A stretch of 64,000 bases of DNA from an uncultured delta proteobacterium (GCA_903901335.1 CAIUQR010000033.1:1-64000), one strand, 5' to 3'. Shown: positions 49,888 to 60,454, counted from the first letter of the stretch. Notes: generated by a model not told the origin, from the letters alone. Made by a program: numbers and translations.

Positions 49888-50490
49888 ATGCAGATCATCC
49901 CTCCAGCACTGGAACGACTGGCATTGGCCCTGGCCGATCTCCCGGGTATAGGCAAGAAAACGGCTATGAGACTGGCACTCAACATCCTGCGCCGGCCTCC
50001 GGGGATCGCAACGGAACTGTCCGCTGCCCTGTCGGAGCTCCATGGATCAATCCAACTCTGCTCCTGCTGCTTCACCTTTTCCGAGAACGACCCCTGTGCG
50101 ATCTGTGCCGATCCGCGCCGGGACGGCGGCCTGGTCTGTGTCGTGGAGCAGCCCGGAGATCTGATGGCCGTTGAGAAAACCGGGATCTTCCACGGTCACT
50201 ACCATATCCTGCATGGCGTTTTATCCCCCATCGACGGTATAGGTCCGGAAGAAATTAAAGTCCGCGAGCTTATCGGCAGGATCGACAGCGGCACCATCAG
50301 AGAAATCCTGATCGCCACCAGCTCCACCGTCCCCGGCGAGGCCACCGCCTCCTTTCTGATCGACCGGATTCAGGGGAAAAAGGTCAAGTTGACACGCCTT
50401 GCCTGCGGCATCCCGATGGGGATGGACATCAAATATGCTGATAAATATACCCTGGCCAGGGCCATAGAAAGCCGAAGTCCGGTAATTTGA
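49888..50490 (+). CDS. recR: Recombination protein RecR
   Basis: LADLPGIGKKTAMRLALNIL, CSCCFTFSENDPCAICADPRRDGGLVCVVEQPGDL. Confidence 0.96.
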   Translation: MQIIPPALERLALALADLPGIGKKTAMRLALNILRRPPGIATELSAALSELHGSIQLCSCCFTFSENDPCAICADPRRDGGLVCVVEQPGDLMAVEKTGIFHGHYHILHGVLSPIDGIGPEEIKVRELIGRIDSGTIREILIATSSTVPGEATASFLIDRIQGKKVKLTRLACGIPMGMDIKYADKYTLARAIESRSPVI

Positions 50491-50616
50491 AAGATTGCCC
50501 GGTTTGCTCGGCAAAATCATATTTCCTCTTGACAGAGGAAGCCGTTATTGGTAATTGAGTCAGGTTCACTACAACTTTTTACACAGCCTTCCAAAAGGAA
50601 GAACGTTGTGGGAAGC

Positions 50617-50691
50617 AGGCGCGTAGCTCAGTGGGAGAGCGCTACCTTGACGTGGTAGATGTCGGCGGTTCGACCCCGCCCGCGCCTACCA
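50617..50691 (+). tRNA. tRNA-Val (anticodon GAC), CCA encoded
   Basis: aggcgcgtagctcagtgggagagcgctaccttGACgtggtagatgtcggcggttcgaccccgcccgcgcctacca. Confidence 0.95.
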
Positions 50692-50769
50692 GATTAAAGG
50701 CTAAAGGAAGGATACTTCTCTTGCGGAAGTCCGCTCTTTAGCCTTTGTTTTTATATAGATTATTTCACA

Positions 50770-52707
50770 ATGACCAATCTCTCTGTAACATTGCAAGAAG
50801 GAGAAACCATCCAGGTCCCCGCCTCCACGTCGGTGGGAAAGGCCTTGGCCGGACTCCAATCCAACAAACAACAGAAACGGACCATCGCCGCCCGTGTAAA
50901 CGGTATTGTTGTTGACTTGAGTACAGCCCTGGAAGAAGATGCCGTCATCAGTCCGATCCAGATTGAGACCGAGGAAGGACTCACCATACTCAGACACAGT
51001 ACGGCCCATGTCATGGCCGAGGCGGTCAAGGATATCTTCGGACCTGGTGTTAAAGTGGCCATCGGTCCGGCCATTGAAAACGGTTTTTATTATGATTTCT
51101 TAAGAGATGAGCCCTTCAGTCCCGAGGATTTCGACAGGATCGAAAAACGGATGGAAGAGATCGTGGCAAGCGGCGCTCCGTTTGTCCGCACGGAAGTTTC
51201 GAGCACAACCGCAATCGATGCTTTTGCAGCTGAAGGGGAAAAATACAAGCTTGAACTGATCAGGGATCTGGCCGTCAAGACGGTGTCTCTCTATAAACAG
51301 GGCAGCTTCACCGATCTCTGCCGCGGCCCCCATCTGCCGAACACCACCTTTATCAAGGCCTTCAAGCTCCTTCGGGTCGCCGGTGCCTACTGGCGGGGCG
51401 ATGAGAAAAACGATGTCCTGCAGCGGATCTACGGGACGGCCTTTTTCGACAAGAAGGACCTGAAAAAATACCTCGATGCCCTGGAAGAGGCAAAAAAACG
51501 CGATCACCGGAGACTGGGGAAAGAGCTGGAGTTGTTCACCACCCAGGACCAGATCGGTCCGGGTCTGATCCTCTGGCAACCGAAAGGCGCGCAGTTACGG
51601 CGACTCATCGAAGATTACTGGAAGGACGAACATTATCGTCACGATTACGAGCTGCTCTATACACCGCATATCGCTCGTCAGGACCTCTGGAAGACTTCCG
51701 GACACCTGGATTTCTATGCTGAGAATATGTACTCGCCCATGGATATCGACGAGGTCAAATATCAGCTCAAACCGATGAACTGCCCGTTTCATATCGGCAT
51801 CTATAACAGCCGGAAACGCAGCTATCGTGAATTTCCGATCCGCTGGTGCGAACTGGGGACCGTCTATCGCTACGAACGGGCCGGGGCCTTGCACGGACTG
51901 CTCAGGGTACGCGGCTTCACCCAGGACGACGCCCATATCTTCTGCCGTCCCGAACAGCTCGAAGACGAGATCTTCAACATCCTCGACCTGAACCTGCACA
52001 TCCTGAAGACCTTCGGGTTTGCCGAATACGATATCTACCTGTCGACCAGGCCGGAGAAATACGTCGGCAGCGATGACCACTGGCAACAGGCCACGGATGC
52101 CCTGAAACAGGCCCTGGAAAAGAAAAACCTCAGTTATCAGCTCGATCCGGGGGAAGGAGTTTTTTACGGCCCGAAGATCGACATTAAGATCAAAGACCAG
52201 CTGGGACGCTCCTGGCAATGCTCGACCATCCAGGTTGATTTCAATCTCCCGGAACGCTTTCAGGTCACCTATACCGGTGCGGACAATCAGGAACACCAGC
52301 CGATCATGATCCACAGGGCACTGATGGGTTCGCTTGAACGCTTCGTCGGTGTCCTCATCGAGCACTATGCCGGGGTCTTTCCCCTCTGGTTCGCACCTGT
52401 CCAGGCACGTCTGTTGAATATCACCGACGATCAGGCCGACTACTGCGAGGAGGTCTATTCCCAGATGCGCAAGGCCGGGGTCCGGATCGAAAAAGATTTA
52501 CGCAATGAGAAGTTGAATTATAAAATCAGGGAAGCACAGCTTGCCAAGATCCCCTATATGCTGATCGTCGGCGACAAGGAAAAGGAAGACCGGACCGTGA
52601 CGGTGCGCCTGCGTGACGGAAAGAACCTGCCCGCCATGACGATCTCCGATTTTATCAGGAAGGTTCAAGAAGAATGTCGCGCGGGCCGAGGGATTGAGGA
52701 GCGTTAA
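50770..52707 (+). CDS. thrS: Threonyl-tRNA synthetase
   Basis: RHSTAHVMAEAVKDIF, MNCPFHIGIYNSRKRSYREFPIRWCELGTVYRYERAGALHGLLRVRGFTQDDAHIF. Confidence 0.97.
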   Translation: MTNLSVTLQEGETIQVPASTSVGKALAGLQSNKQQKRTIAARVNGIVVDLSTALEEDAVISPIQIETEEGLTILRHSTAHVMAEAVKDIFGPGVKVAIGPAIENGFYYDFLRDEPFSPEDFDRIEKRMEEIVASGAPFVRTEVSSTTAIDAFAAEGEKYKLELIRDLAVKTVSLYKQGSFTDLCRGPHLPNTTFIKAFKLLRVAGAYWRGDEKNDVLQRIYGTAFFDKKDLKKYLDALEEAKKRDHRRLGKELELFTTQDQIGPGLILWQPKGAQLRRLIEDYWKDEHYRHDYELLYTPHIARQDLWKTSGHLDFYAENMYSPMDIDEVKYQLKPMNCPFHIGIYNSRKRSYREFPIRWCELGTVYRYERAGALHGLLRVRGFTQDDAHIFCRPEQLEDEIFNILDLNLHILKTFGFAEYDIYLSTRPEKYVGSDDHWQQATDALKQALEKKNLSYQLDPGEGVFYGPKIDIKIKDQLGRSWQCSTIQVDFNLPERFQVTYTGADNQEHQPIMIHRALMGSLERFVGVLIEHYAGVFPLWFAPVQARLLNITDDQADYCEEVYSQMRKAGVRIEKDLRNEKLNYKIREAQLAKIPYMLIVGDKEKEDRTVTVRLRDGKNLPAMTISDFIRKVQEECRAGRGIEER

Positions 52708-52772
52708 GACCGCTCCGGACCGAGGCGACATAAAGGGTATTCTTAAGTTCGTAGATCCGAGGAGGTGGAGTT

Positions 52773-53318
52773 ATTAACAAGAGAGGGAAGACTGTTCCGG
52801 TACAACGAGAAGGTCAGGCAATCACAAATGATGAAATCCGTTATCCAAAGATCAGATTGATCGGCAGCGACGGATCTCAACTGGGGATAGTAACTGCCGC
52901 TGAAGCCCGGGAAAAAGCTTATGATGAAGGGCTGGACCTGGTTGAGGTTTCTGCAGCTGCCGACCCACCTGTCTGCCGTATCATGAACTATGACAAATTC
53001 CGCTACGAACAGAAGAAGAAACAGCAGGAAGCAAAAAAGAAACAGACCACTGTAGAAACCAAGGAAATTAAATTCCGACCGAAGACCGAAGAACACGACT
53101 TAACCTTTAAGATTAATCATATCAAGAAGTTTCTGGCCCAGAAGAACAAAGTCAAGATTACCATGCGTTTTCGGGGCAGAGAGATCGTCTATTCCCAGTC
53201 CCTCGGCATGGAAGCCATGAATAAAATCGCCGAGGCCCTGGTTGAGGATGGCAACATCATCCAGTCGCCGAAGATGGAAGGCCGGCAGATGATCATGTTC
53301 ATCGGCCCCAAGGGCTGA
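52773..53318 (+). CDS. infC: Translation initiation factor IF-3, predicted AUU start
   Basis: Frame extends upstream of the called ORF (52857) to aggaggtggagtt-ATT: INKRGKTVPVQREGQAITNDEIRYPKIRLIGSDGSQLGIVTAAEAREKAYDEGLDLVEVS. Confidence 0.93.
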   Translation: MNKRGKTVPVQREGQAITNDEIRYPKIRLIGSDGSQLGIVTAAEAREKAYDEGLDLVEVSAAADPPVCRIMNYDKFRYEQKKKQQEAKKKQTTVETKEIKFRPKTEEHDLTFKINHIKKFLAQKNKVKITMRFRGREIVYSQSLGMEAMNKIAEALVEDGNIIQSPKMEGRQMIMFIGPKG

Positions 53319-53463
53319 TACTGGTTTGAAAACCCGGATCAGCGCTCGAGAATGTACGTTTGTAGAGTATTGAAGCACGGCTTTGGGATGATGTACAGTG
53401 CTCTGCGATGGGTTTCCTGCATCGCCCCACAGCGTTGAATATGGATTGAAAAGGAGTATTACG

Positions 53464-53661
53464 ATGCCAAAGATGAAAACCAACAGGGGCGCCGCCAAGC
53501 GCTTTTCAAAAACCGGTACAGGAAAGATCAAACGAAGCAAGGCCTTCGCCAGTCATATCCTGACCAAAAAATCAACAAAAAGAAAACGTGGTCTTCGAAA
53601 ATCGGATCTGGTAGATTCAGCCAATATCAAGTCCATCAGGAAGATCCTTCCTTACATGTAA
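53464..53661 (+). CDS. rpmI: 50S ribosomal protein L35
   Basis: [46 protein letters not shown]. Confidence 0.97.
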   Translation: MPKMKTNRGAAKRFSKTGTGKIKRSKAFASHILTKKSTKRKRGLRKSDLVDSANIKSIRKILPYM

Positions 53662-53785
53662 TTTTTCGGTCTGCCGCAATGCCGTCGGAGATCCGCCGGT
53701 ATGCCTGATTCCAGGCGCGGTTATGACCAACAGGTACGGCACCCCTTTTCAGAAGAGTGCCGGAAGAAAATAAAGGAGTTTTGCA

Positions 53786-54142
53786 ATGCCACGCGTTACA
53801 CGAGGTTTTAAAGCACGGAGAAGAAGAAACAGACTGTTGAAACTTGCCAAGGGCTATATCGGTGGCCGCAGCCGTCTCTATAAAACAGCCACGGAGACCG
53901 TCGATCGCGCCCTCGTCTATGCCTACCGGGACAGACGCACAAAAAAACGTGACTTCCGTCGCCTCTGGATTGCCCGTATCAATGCCGGTGCCCGGATGAA
54001 TGATGTCAATTACAGTACATTCATCGGCGGTCTGAAAAAAGCCGGAATCGAACTTGATCGGAAGGTTCTTGCCAATATGGCCATTCTGGATGCCGAGGCC
54101 TTCTCCAAGGTGGTACAGCTGGCTACTGCCGCCAACGGCTGA
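53786..54142 (+). CDS. rplT: 50S ribosomal protein L20
   Basis: [51 protein letters not shown]. Confidence 0.98.
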   Translation: MPRVTRGFKARRRRNRLLKLAKGYIGGRSRLYKTATETVDRALVYAYRDRRTKKRDFRRLWIARINAGARMNDVNYSTFIGGLKKAGIELDRKVLANMAILDAEAFSKVVQLATAANG

Positions 54143-54255
54143 TTGCATCTCCACCATAGTGTTGTTTTCGTGCATGCCGGTTCCGATTTTTGCAAATCGA
54201 AACCGGCATGCTGTTTATTGCGTAACTCTTCAGCACTACATTGTCAGTGAAATCC

Positions 54256-55272
54256 ATGGAGCAAGAACTACAACGCCTACAGGATGAGGCAAGGCAAGAG
54301 CTTAACGCCTTGACCGAAATCGCTCAGCTGGAAGACTTCCGGATCCGGTTCTTAGGCCGGAAAGGGTCGTTTGGCACCATCATGCGCAGCCTGGGCTCTG
54401 CAACACCTGAAGACAGGCCGCGCCTGGGCCAGCTGGCCAACACCGTCAAGGCCGAGATCGAACGTCTCTTCGAGGAAAAACAGTCCGCCCTCTCGGCAGG
54501 TGCCGCAGCGGCCAAGGCCGATCGCGACAGGGTTGATCTGACTCTGCCCGGCCGTCAGCCGACCATCGGCAAACTACACCCGGTCACCCAGATCATGAAC
54601 GAGGTCTGCGCGATCTTCGAAGGACTCGGGTTCTCGGTCGCCGAAGGTCCCGATGTCGAGCATGATCACTATAATTTCGAGGCCCTGAATATTCCCGCTC
54701 ACCATCCGGCCCGGGATATGCACGACACCTTCTATGTCAGCGAGTCGATCCTGCTGCGCACCCATACCTCGCCGATGCAGGCGCGGATCATGGAGGCCCA
54801 GCAGCCGCCGCTCAGGGTGATCGCCCCCGGCAAGGTCTATCGCTGCGATTCCGACATTACCCATACGCCGATGTTTCATCAGGTCGAGGGGTTTCTGGTC
54901 GATAAAAAGGTCTCATTCGCCGATCTGAAAGGGGTGCTTACCGTCTTCACCCAGAAGATGTTCGATAAGGATCTGGCGCTGCGTTTTAGGCCCAGCTTTT
55001 TTCCGTTCACCGAACCCAGCGCCGAGGTCGATATCGCCTGCGTCTTCTGCGGCGGCAAGGGTTGCCGGGTCTGCAAAAGAACCGGTTGGATTGAAATCCT
55101 CGGTTCCGGCATGATCGATCCCGAGGTCTTCAAGATGGTCGGCTACGATCCTGATATCTATAGCGGCTTTGCCTTCGGAGTAGGCATTGAACGGATGGCG
55201 ATGCTGAAATACGGTATAAACGATATTCGACTGTACTATGAAAACGATCTGCGTTTTCTGTCACAGTTTTAA
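54256..55272 (+). CDS. pheS: Phenylalanyl-tRNA synthetase alpha subunit
   Basis: [57 protein letters not shown]. Confidence 0.97.
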   Translation: MEQELQRLQDEARQELNALTEIAQLEDFRIRFLGRKGSFGTIMRSLGSATPEDRPRLGQLANTVKAEIERLFEEKQSALSAGAAAAKADRDRVDLTLPGRQPTIGKLHPVTQIMNEVCAIFEGLGFSVAEGPDVEHDHYNFEALNIPAHHPARDMHDTFYVSESILLRTHTSPMQARIMEAQQPPLRVIAPGKVYRCDSDITHTPMFHQVEGFLVDKKVSFADLKGVLTVFTQKMFDKDLALRFRPSFFPFTEPSAEVDIACVFCGGKGCRVCKRTGWIEILGSGMIDPEVFKMVGYDPDIYSGFAFGVGIERMAMLKYGINDIRLYYENDLRFLSQF

Positions 55273-55302
55273 TCTGGTTTTCTCAACACAGAACATATTG
55301 CG

Positions 55303-57747
55303 ATGAAGTTCACCCTCGACTGGTTACAAGAATATGTCAATACGGACGGAATTTCCGCCGCTGAGATCGCTGATCATCTGACCATGCTCGGCCTGGAGGT
55401 GGATGCCGTGACAGAGGTGTTCTCCGAGCTTGCACCGCTGCAGACCGCCTTGGTCCTTTCAGCTTCCCCGCTGCCGGATTCCGACCACCTGCAGGTCTGT
55501 GAGGTCGCCGTAGGCCCCGAGACCCTGCAGATCGTCTGCGGAGCCCCCAATGCCCGAAAAGGGCTGGTCACGACTATCGCGCTGCCGGGAGCGGTTCTGC
55601 CCGGCGGCCTGAAGATCAAGGCCTCAAAGGTCCGCGGCGTTGCCTCCTCGGGGATGCTCTGCTCCGAACGTGAGCTTGGTCTGTCCACCGACCATGCCGG
55701 AATCATGGAACTGCCGCCGGACACCCCCCATGGACAGTCCTTTGTAAAGACTGCAAAGCTTGCCGACACGATGATCGAGGTCGACCTGACCCCGAACAGA
55801 CCCGACTGCGCCTCGGTGATCGGTATTGCCAGAGAGATTGCAGGCATCACCGGCAGACCTCTCTGCCTTCCCGTGGAGAGTGCGGCAATTACAACCCCCA
55901 GCCGCGAATTTTCGGTGACGGTCGAATCCCCCGATCTCTGTCCGCGTTATGCGGCCCGCCTGATCAAAGGGGTGAAGATCGGTCCGTCACCGCTTTGGCT
56001 CCGGGCCAGACTGCTTGCCATAGGCCAGCGGCCGATCAACAATATCGTCGACATCACCAATTATGTGATGATGGAATACGGGCAGCCGTTGCATGCCTTC
56101 GATTTCCGGAATCTGGCAGGGGGAAAGATCGTCGTCCGGACACCCCGGCCCGGCGAAGAGACCTTCACCACTCTGGACGGCACCGAGAGAAAACTCGATG
56201 CCGACATGCTGATGATCTGCGACGGCGACAGACCCGTAGCGGTGGCTGGCATCATGGGAGGATTAAATTCGGAGGTCAGCAACGAAACGACCGATATCCT
56301 GCTGGAGAGCGCCTGTTTCAATCCGGTCTCGATCAGGAAGACCGCCCGCCGGCTGAATCTGGCCACCGAGGCCTCGTATCGGTTCGAACGCGGTGTTGAT
56401 CCGGACGGGACAGTCAATGCCATGGATCGAGCGGTAGCCCTCTTTTGCGAGATCGCAGGGGGAAGCTGCGGCCCCGAGGGCATGGACGTCTATGACGGCA
56501 GGAAATCACCCCTGTCTCTTTCTCTGCGGATATCCCGGACCTCCGATCTGATCGGTATGGATCTGGACGCTGATCGGATTACGAAACTTCTGGAATCCAT
56601 CGCTCTCCGCTGCACCAGAAAAGACGAGGACACCATCACCGTCACTCCGCCGTCCTTCCGGGTCGATATCGAACGCGAGGCCGACCTGGTGGAAGAGGTG
56701 GCCCGGCTGATCGGTTACAATAGCATTCCGACCTCGCTGCCTCAGGTGGGCCTCAGCTATCCGGAACAAGACAAAGCCAGGTTGAAACGCCATGAGGCCT
56801 GCCGGATTCTGACCGCCATCGGCTTCACTGAGGCGATCAACTACAGTTTCACCGCCGAGGATCATCTGGAAAAGCTGGAGCTTGCCGCAGACGACCAGCG
56901 CCGCAGCGTGGTCAGGCTTTTAAATCCGCTCAGTGAAGAGCAGGCGATACTGCGCTCGCTGCTGCTTCCGGGGCTTTTGGAAAACGTGAAGAGGAATATC
57001 AGCTTCCAGACGACCGCGGTGAAACTCTTCGAGGTCGGCAAGGTCTTTACACCGACGGGCAGCAACGAGCAGCCCATCGAAAAGACACGTCTTGCTGGTG
57101 TGCTCTCGGGCAACCTGCACGGCACCGGCTCTCCACTCTACTTTAAATCGCAACCGGTTGACATCTTCGATGCCAAAGGTGCGGTGGAATTCCTGCTGGA
57201 CGAACTGCGCCTGCTGGATGCCTCCCTGCCTGAACCCCTCAGCTTCCGGATTCCATCCGCTGATCAGTTGGAAAATTTCGCCGATCCCCGGCAGGCCCTG
57301 ATTCTCTGCAAGGATGCTCAGGTTCTTGGCACACTGGGCAAGATACAAAAAGATATCCTGAAGCGTTTCGGCATCAAGCATGACGTCTACTATTTCGATC
57401 TTGATTTCGAGACGATTTGCGCCCTTGCGGCTGCCCCGAAGGCGTTTTCAGCACTTCCGGTCTACCCTGCCGTGAAACGGGATATCGCCCTGCTCCTGCC
57501 CCTGCACATTTCAGCCGGAGAACTGCTGCATGCCGTGGCGGACAGTCGTGAAAAGCTTATTGAACATTGTGAAATTTTTGATATATATACCGGTAAACCG
57601 ATCAAGGATGGCTACAAGAGCGTTGCCCTGTCCATCACCTATCGTTCAGCCGACAAGACATTGACCGAAAAAAACGTAGAAAAGTCCCATCAGAAGATTC
57701 TGGCGATGCTGACCAGCAGATTCGAAGGGGCTATCCGTGAGGCATAA
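55303..57747 (+). CDS. pheT: Phenylalanyl-tRNA synthetase beta subunit
   Basis: MKFTLDWLQEYVNTDG, VCGAPNARKGLVTTIALPGAVLPGGLKIKASKVRGVASSGMLCSERELGL. Confidence 0.97.
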   Translation: MKFTLDWLQEYVNTDGISAAEIADHLTMLGLEVDAVTEVFSELAPLQTALVLSASPLPDSDHLQVCEVAVGPETLQIVCGAPNARKGLVTTIALPGAVLPGGLKIKASKVRGVASSGMLCSERELGLSTDHAGIMELPPDTPHGQSFVKTAKLADTMIEVDLTPNRPDCASVIGIAREIAGITGRPLCLPVESAAITTPSREFSVTVESPDLCPRYAARLIKGVKIGPSPLWLRARLLAIGQRPINNIVDITNYVMMEYGQPLHAFDFRNLAGGKIVVRTPRPGEETFTTLDGTERKLDADMLMICDGDRPVAVAGIMGGLNSEVSNETTDILLESACFNPVSIRKTARRLNLATEASYRFERGVDPDGTVNAMDRAVALFCEIAGGSCGPEGMDVYDGRKSPLSLSLRISRTSDLIGMDLDADRITKLLESIALRCTRKDEDTITVTPPSFRVDIEREADLVEEVARLIGYNSIPTSLPQVGLSYPEQDKARLKRHEACRILTAIGFTEAINYSFTAEDHLEKLELAADDQRRSVVRLLNPLSEEQAILRSLLLPGLLENVKRNISFQTTAVKLFEVGKVFTPTGSNEQPIEKTRLAGVLSGNLHGTGSPLYFKSQPVDIFDAKGAVEFLLDELRLLDASLPEPLSFRIPSADQLENFADPRQALILCKDAQVLGTLGKIQKDILKRFGIKHDVYYFDLDFETICALAAAPKAFSALPVYPAVKRDIALLLPLHISAGELLHAVADSREKLIEHCEIFDIYTGKPIKDGYKSVALSITYRSADKTLTEKNVEKSHQKILAMLTSRFEGAIREA

Positions 57748-57749
57748 CT

Positions 57750-58040
57750 ATGAAACAGAATAACCTGACCAGAAAAGAGCTTGCCGAGGCCGTTGCCGAC
57801 CAGCTCGGATATCCGAGAAGCAGCTGTTCCGAGATCGTCGACAGTTTTTTTGATACGATGAAAACAGCCCTGATGGAAGGCGAACCGATAAAGATCGTTC
57901 ATTTCGGCACCTTCTCGCTCAGGGACAAGAATCCGAGGAACGGACGGAATCCCCGGACAGGAGAATCGATCTTGATAAAAAAGCGGCAGATGGTAAGCTT
58001 TAAACCAAGCAAAACCTTACGTGAGCAGCTGAACGATTAG
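57750..58040 (+). CDS. ihfA: Integration host factor alpha subunit / HU-family protein
   Basis: NLTRKELAEAVADQLGYPRSSCSEIVDSFFDTMKTALMEGEPIKIVHFGTFSLRDKNPRNGRNPRTGE, position downstream of pheT. Confidence 0.92.
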   Translation: MKQNNLTRKELAEAVADQLGYPRSSCSEIVDSFFDTMKTALMEGEPIKIVHFGTFSLRDKNPRNGRNPRTGESILIKKRQMVSFKPSKTLREQLND

Positions 58041-58078
58041 TCCTTATACCATCATTCAAAGGAGTAGAGACCGCCGAT

Positions 58079-58435
58079 ATGGAAGTGGAAATACCGGACA
58101 AACTCTATTTTAAGATTGGTGAGGTAAGTAAAATTGCCGATGTGGCTCCCCATGTCCTGCGGTACTGGGAAAGCGAATTCAGTGCGATTCGCCCCAAACG
58201 GGCGAACTCCAAGCAACGACTCTATCGCCGGGCGGATGTCGAGATCATTTTAAAGATCAAGGCCTTACTACATGGCCGGGGATATACCATCTGCGGCGCG
58301 CGCCGGTTCCTGGCCAGCGGTGAAGAGATCCCGCAAGAGTTGCCCGCTCCCGAGAAGCTCAATGTCTCCACCTGCCTGAGCAGAATCAAAAATGAGCTTC
58401 GCCGGGTTCAGGAAATACTCGCGGAGAAGAAGTAA
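58079..58435 (+). CDS. MerR-family transcriptional regulator
   Basis: YFKIGEVSKIADVAPHVLRYWESEFSAIRPKRANSKQRLYRRADVEIILKIKALLHGRGYTICGARRFL. Confidence 0.93.
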   Translation: MEVEIPDKLYFKIGEVSKIADVAPHVLRYWESEFSAIRPKRANSKQRLYRRADVEIILKIKALLHGRGYTICGARRFLASGEEIPQELPAPEKLNVSTCLSRIKNELRRVQEILAEKK

Positions 58436-58507
58436 TTGTAAAATCGCGCCGATGGACAGAGTTAGGTTGACAGCCGGAGGCTCGCATGGTAAGAAAACGG
58501 CACAAAA

Positions 58508-58584
58508 CGGGATGTAGCGCAGCCTGGTAGCGCACCTGAATGGGGTTCAGGGGGCCGGAGGTTCAAATCCTCTCATCCCGACCA
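58508..58584 (+). tRNA. tRNA-Pro (anticodon GGG), CCA encoded
   Basis: cgggatgtagcgcagcctggtagcgcacctgaatGGGgttcagggggccggaggttcaaatcctctcatcccgacca. Confidence 0.96.
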
Positions 58585-58593
58585 GCTGAAGAT

Positions 58594-58636
58594 AAAGGGT
58601 TTAACAGTGATAACTTGCTGTTAAACCCTTTTTTTA
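58594..58636 (+). terminator. Rho-independent terminator after tRNA-Pro
   Basis: aaagggtttaacag-tgataactt-gctgttaaaccctttttttat. Confidence 0.93.
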
Positions 58637-58912
58637 TCTGACACCTAAGACCCGGATGGTGAATTGAACACTTGCCATAGCGCATCCAAGTCTATTGCCT
58701 TCCATCTTTCTGAGGCCGTCGGCTGTCACTTCCAGTTGCCTGAAAGCTATCGTAAGACTACGATTTTACCTCGGCACGGAAGGAATAATCTTGGATGAAA
58801 AATTCTATTGCTTTGCCTTTTGATTGGAATATCTTGTTTATCTTCTGCCAATTCTTATATTGGATGAGAAAGCGAGGCTTTTTTGACTTTGATTTCTGAA
58901 CTGAGATGAGGG

Positions 58913-58940
58913 TTATTATGGGGGACCCCCTCTATAATAA
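58913..58940. repeat. AT-flanked GC palindrome
   Basis: ttattat-ggggg-a-ccccc-tct-ataataa. Confidence 0.7.
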
Positions 58941-59036
58941 AGCAATCCCACTACCAGAATATCACTTGACCTGAACCGATTGAGATTGGTCAGTAATCCG
59001 CAATTATGCGGGAATAAATTTATTGGGAGAATAGCC

Positions 59037-59228
59037 ATGAGGTTTGAAGAAATAAAAGCCGCCGTGCTTAAACTTGATCAAAGCGAACAGAAACGCCTGA
59101 TGATTGAGGTGCTCACGGAAATAATGCCCTATGTCTGTACCGATGATGCCTGCCTCGACAAGATCCGAAGCTTTGTCAACAAAGAAACAATTAGGACTTA
59201 TCGGGAACAGCACATGGACGGAATATAG
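59037..59228 (+). CDS. Hypothetical protein (63 aa)
   Basis: ttgggagaatagcc-ATG; MRFEEIKAAVLKLDQSEQKRLMIEVLTEIMPYVCTDDACLDKIRSFV. Confidence 0.6.
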   Translation: MRFEEIKAAVLKLDQSEQKRLMIEVLTEIMPYVCTDDACLDKIRSFVNKETIRTYREQHMDGI

Positions 59229-59308
59229 GGCAGAGCCGAGAGCATTTCCAAACAGAAACAACTAAGAAGGAGTCGTGGACAGTCCGTTGGTTTGATTCCA
59301 TCGATGGA

Positions 59309-60454
59309 GTGGACCGCGAACAGTGGGACAAACTGGCCCTGCCGTTGCGGACGCCTTTGCTGGAATGGCAATGGCTGCATCACCTGGAGGCATCCGGCAG
59401 TATCTCCCCCCGCTTCGGATGGCAACCGCATCATTTAACCCTCTGGAGCGGGCGGGAGTTGATCGGGGCGGCACCGCTTTATCTGAAAACCCATAGCGAC
59501 GGAGAATTTATCTTCGACCACTGGTGGGCGCAATTGGCCACTGAGTATGGGGTCGACTATTATCCCAAGATGGTCGGCATGAGCCCGGCAACACCGTCTG
59601 TGGGGTATCGGTTCCTGATGGCGGAAGATGTCGATCAGCCCGGCCTGATGCGCAGCATGCTCTCGGCTATCGATCAGTACTGTCATAATGCCCACCTCTC
59701 CTGCTGCCATTTGAATTTCGTCGACGTGCCATGGTTTGCGGGGTTACCCTCGCGCGGTTTTATCGGTTGGCGGCATCAATCGTATCTGTGGAAAAATTCA
59801 AACTTCGGGTGCTTTGAAGAGTATTTACAGATCTTCAAGTCTTCCCAGCGGCACAATATCCGTCGTGAACGCCAGCGCATGGAGAAGCAAGGCATCGATG
59901 TCCGCTCCTTCACCGGTAATGACATAACAACCGATATGGCCGCGCTCATGTACCGGTATTATCTCAGCACCAATGAGCGCTACGGCCCATGGGCGGCCCG
60001 GTATCTCAACAGCGATTTTTTCCAGCGAATTTTTCAGGACTACCGTCACCGCCTGTTGATCATCGCTGCCTTCAGGAGCCCATCCTCAGTCCCTGTCGCC
60101 ATGTCGATGCTGCTGGTGAAAGATCGTCACCTGATCGGCCGCTATTGGGGCTGTGAAAGGCCTGTCAAAGATCTGCATTTCAATATGTGCTTCTATGCCC
60201 CTATCCAATGGGCCATTGAGAACGGCATCCAGACCTTCGACCCCGGCGCCGGGTCGCCCCACAAAATTTTTCGTGGATTTGCAGCGGTATCCAATACCAG
60301 CCTGCACCGGTTCTATGATCCGCGGCTCAAGATCATCTTCGAGCAGCTCATTGACAGGGTGAACAGCATGGAAGAATCCGCTATCGATGCCTTGAACCGG
60401 CACCTGCCCTTTGTCAAAAAAACCCAGTATCGACCACCTCTCGATGATCATTAG
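59309..60454 (+). CDS. GNAT/peptidogalycan-biosynthesis (DUF482-like) N-acyltransferase family protein; true N-terminus uncertain
   Basis: 381 aa with SSQRHNIRRERQRMEKQGIDVRSF, RYYLSTNERYGPWAARYLNSDFFQRI, RYWGCERPVKDLHFNMCFYAPIQWAIENGIQTFDPGAGSPHKIFRGFAAV. Confidence 0.87.
   Translation: MDREQWDKLALPLRTPLLEWQWLHHLEASGSISPRFGWQPHHLTLWSGRELIGAAPLYLKTHSDGEFIFDHWWAQLATEYGVDYYPKMVGMSPATPSVGYRFLMAEDVDQPGLMRSMLSAIDQYCHNAHLSCCHLNFVDVPWFAGLPSRGFIGWRHQSYLWKNSNFGCFEEYLQIFKSSQRHNIRRERQRMEKQGIDVRSFTGNDITTDMAALMYRYYLSTNERYGPWAARYLNSDFFQRIFQDYRHRLLIIAAFRSPSSVPVAMSMLLVKDRHLIGRYWGCERPVKDLHFNMCFYAPIQWAIENGIQTFDPGAGSPHKIFRGFAAVSNTSLHRFYDPRLKIIFEQLIDRVNSMEESAIDALNRHLPFVKKTQYRPPLDDH

Noticed and set aside
51595-52365. 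256-aa - ORF
   Set aside because: Antisense to thrS.
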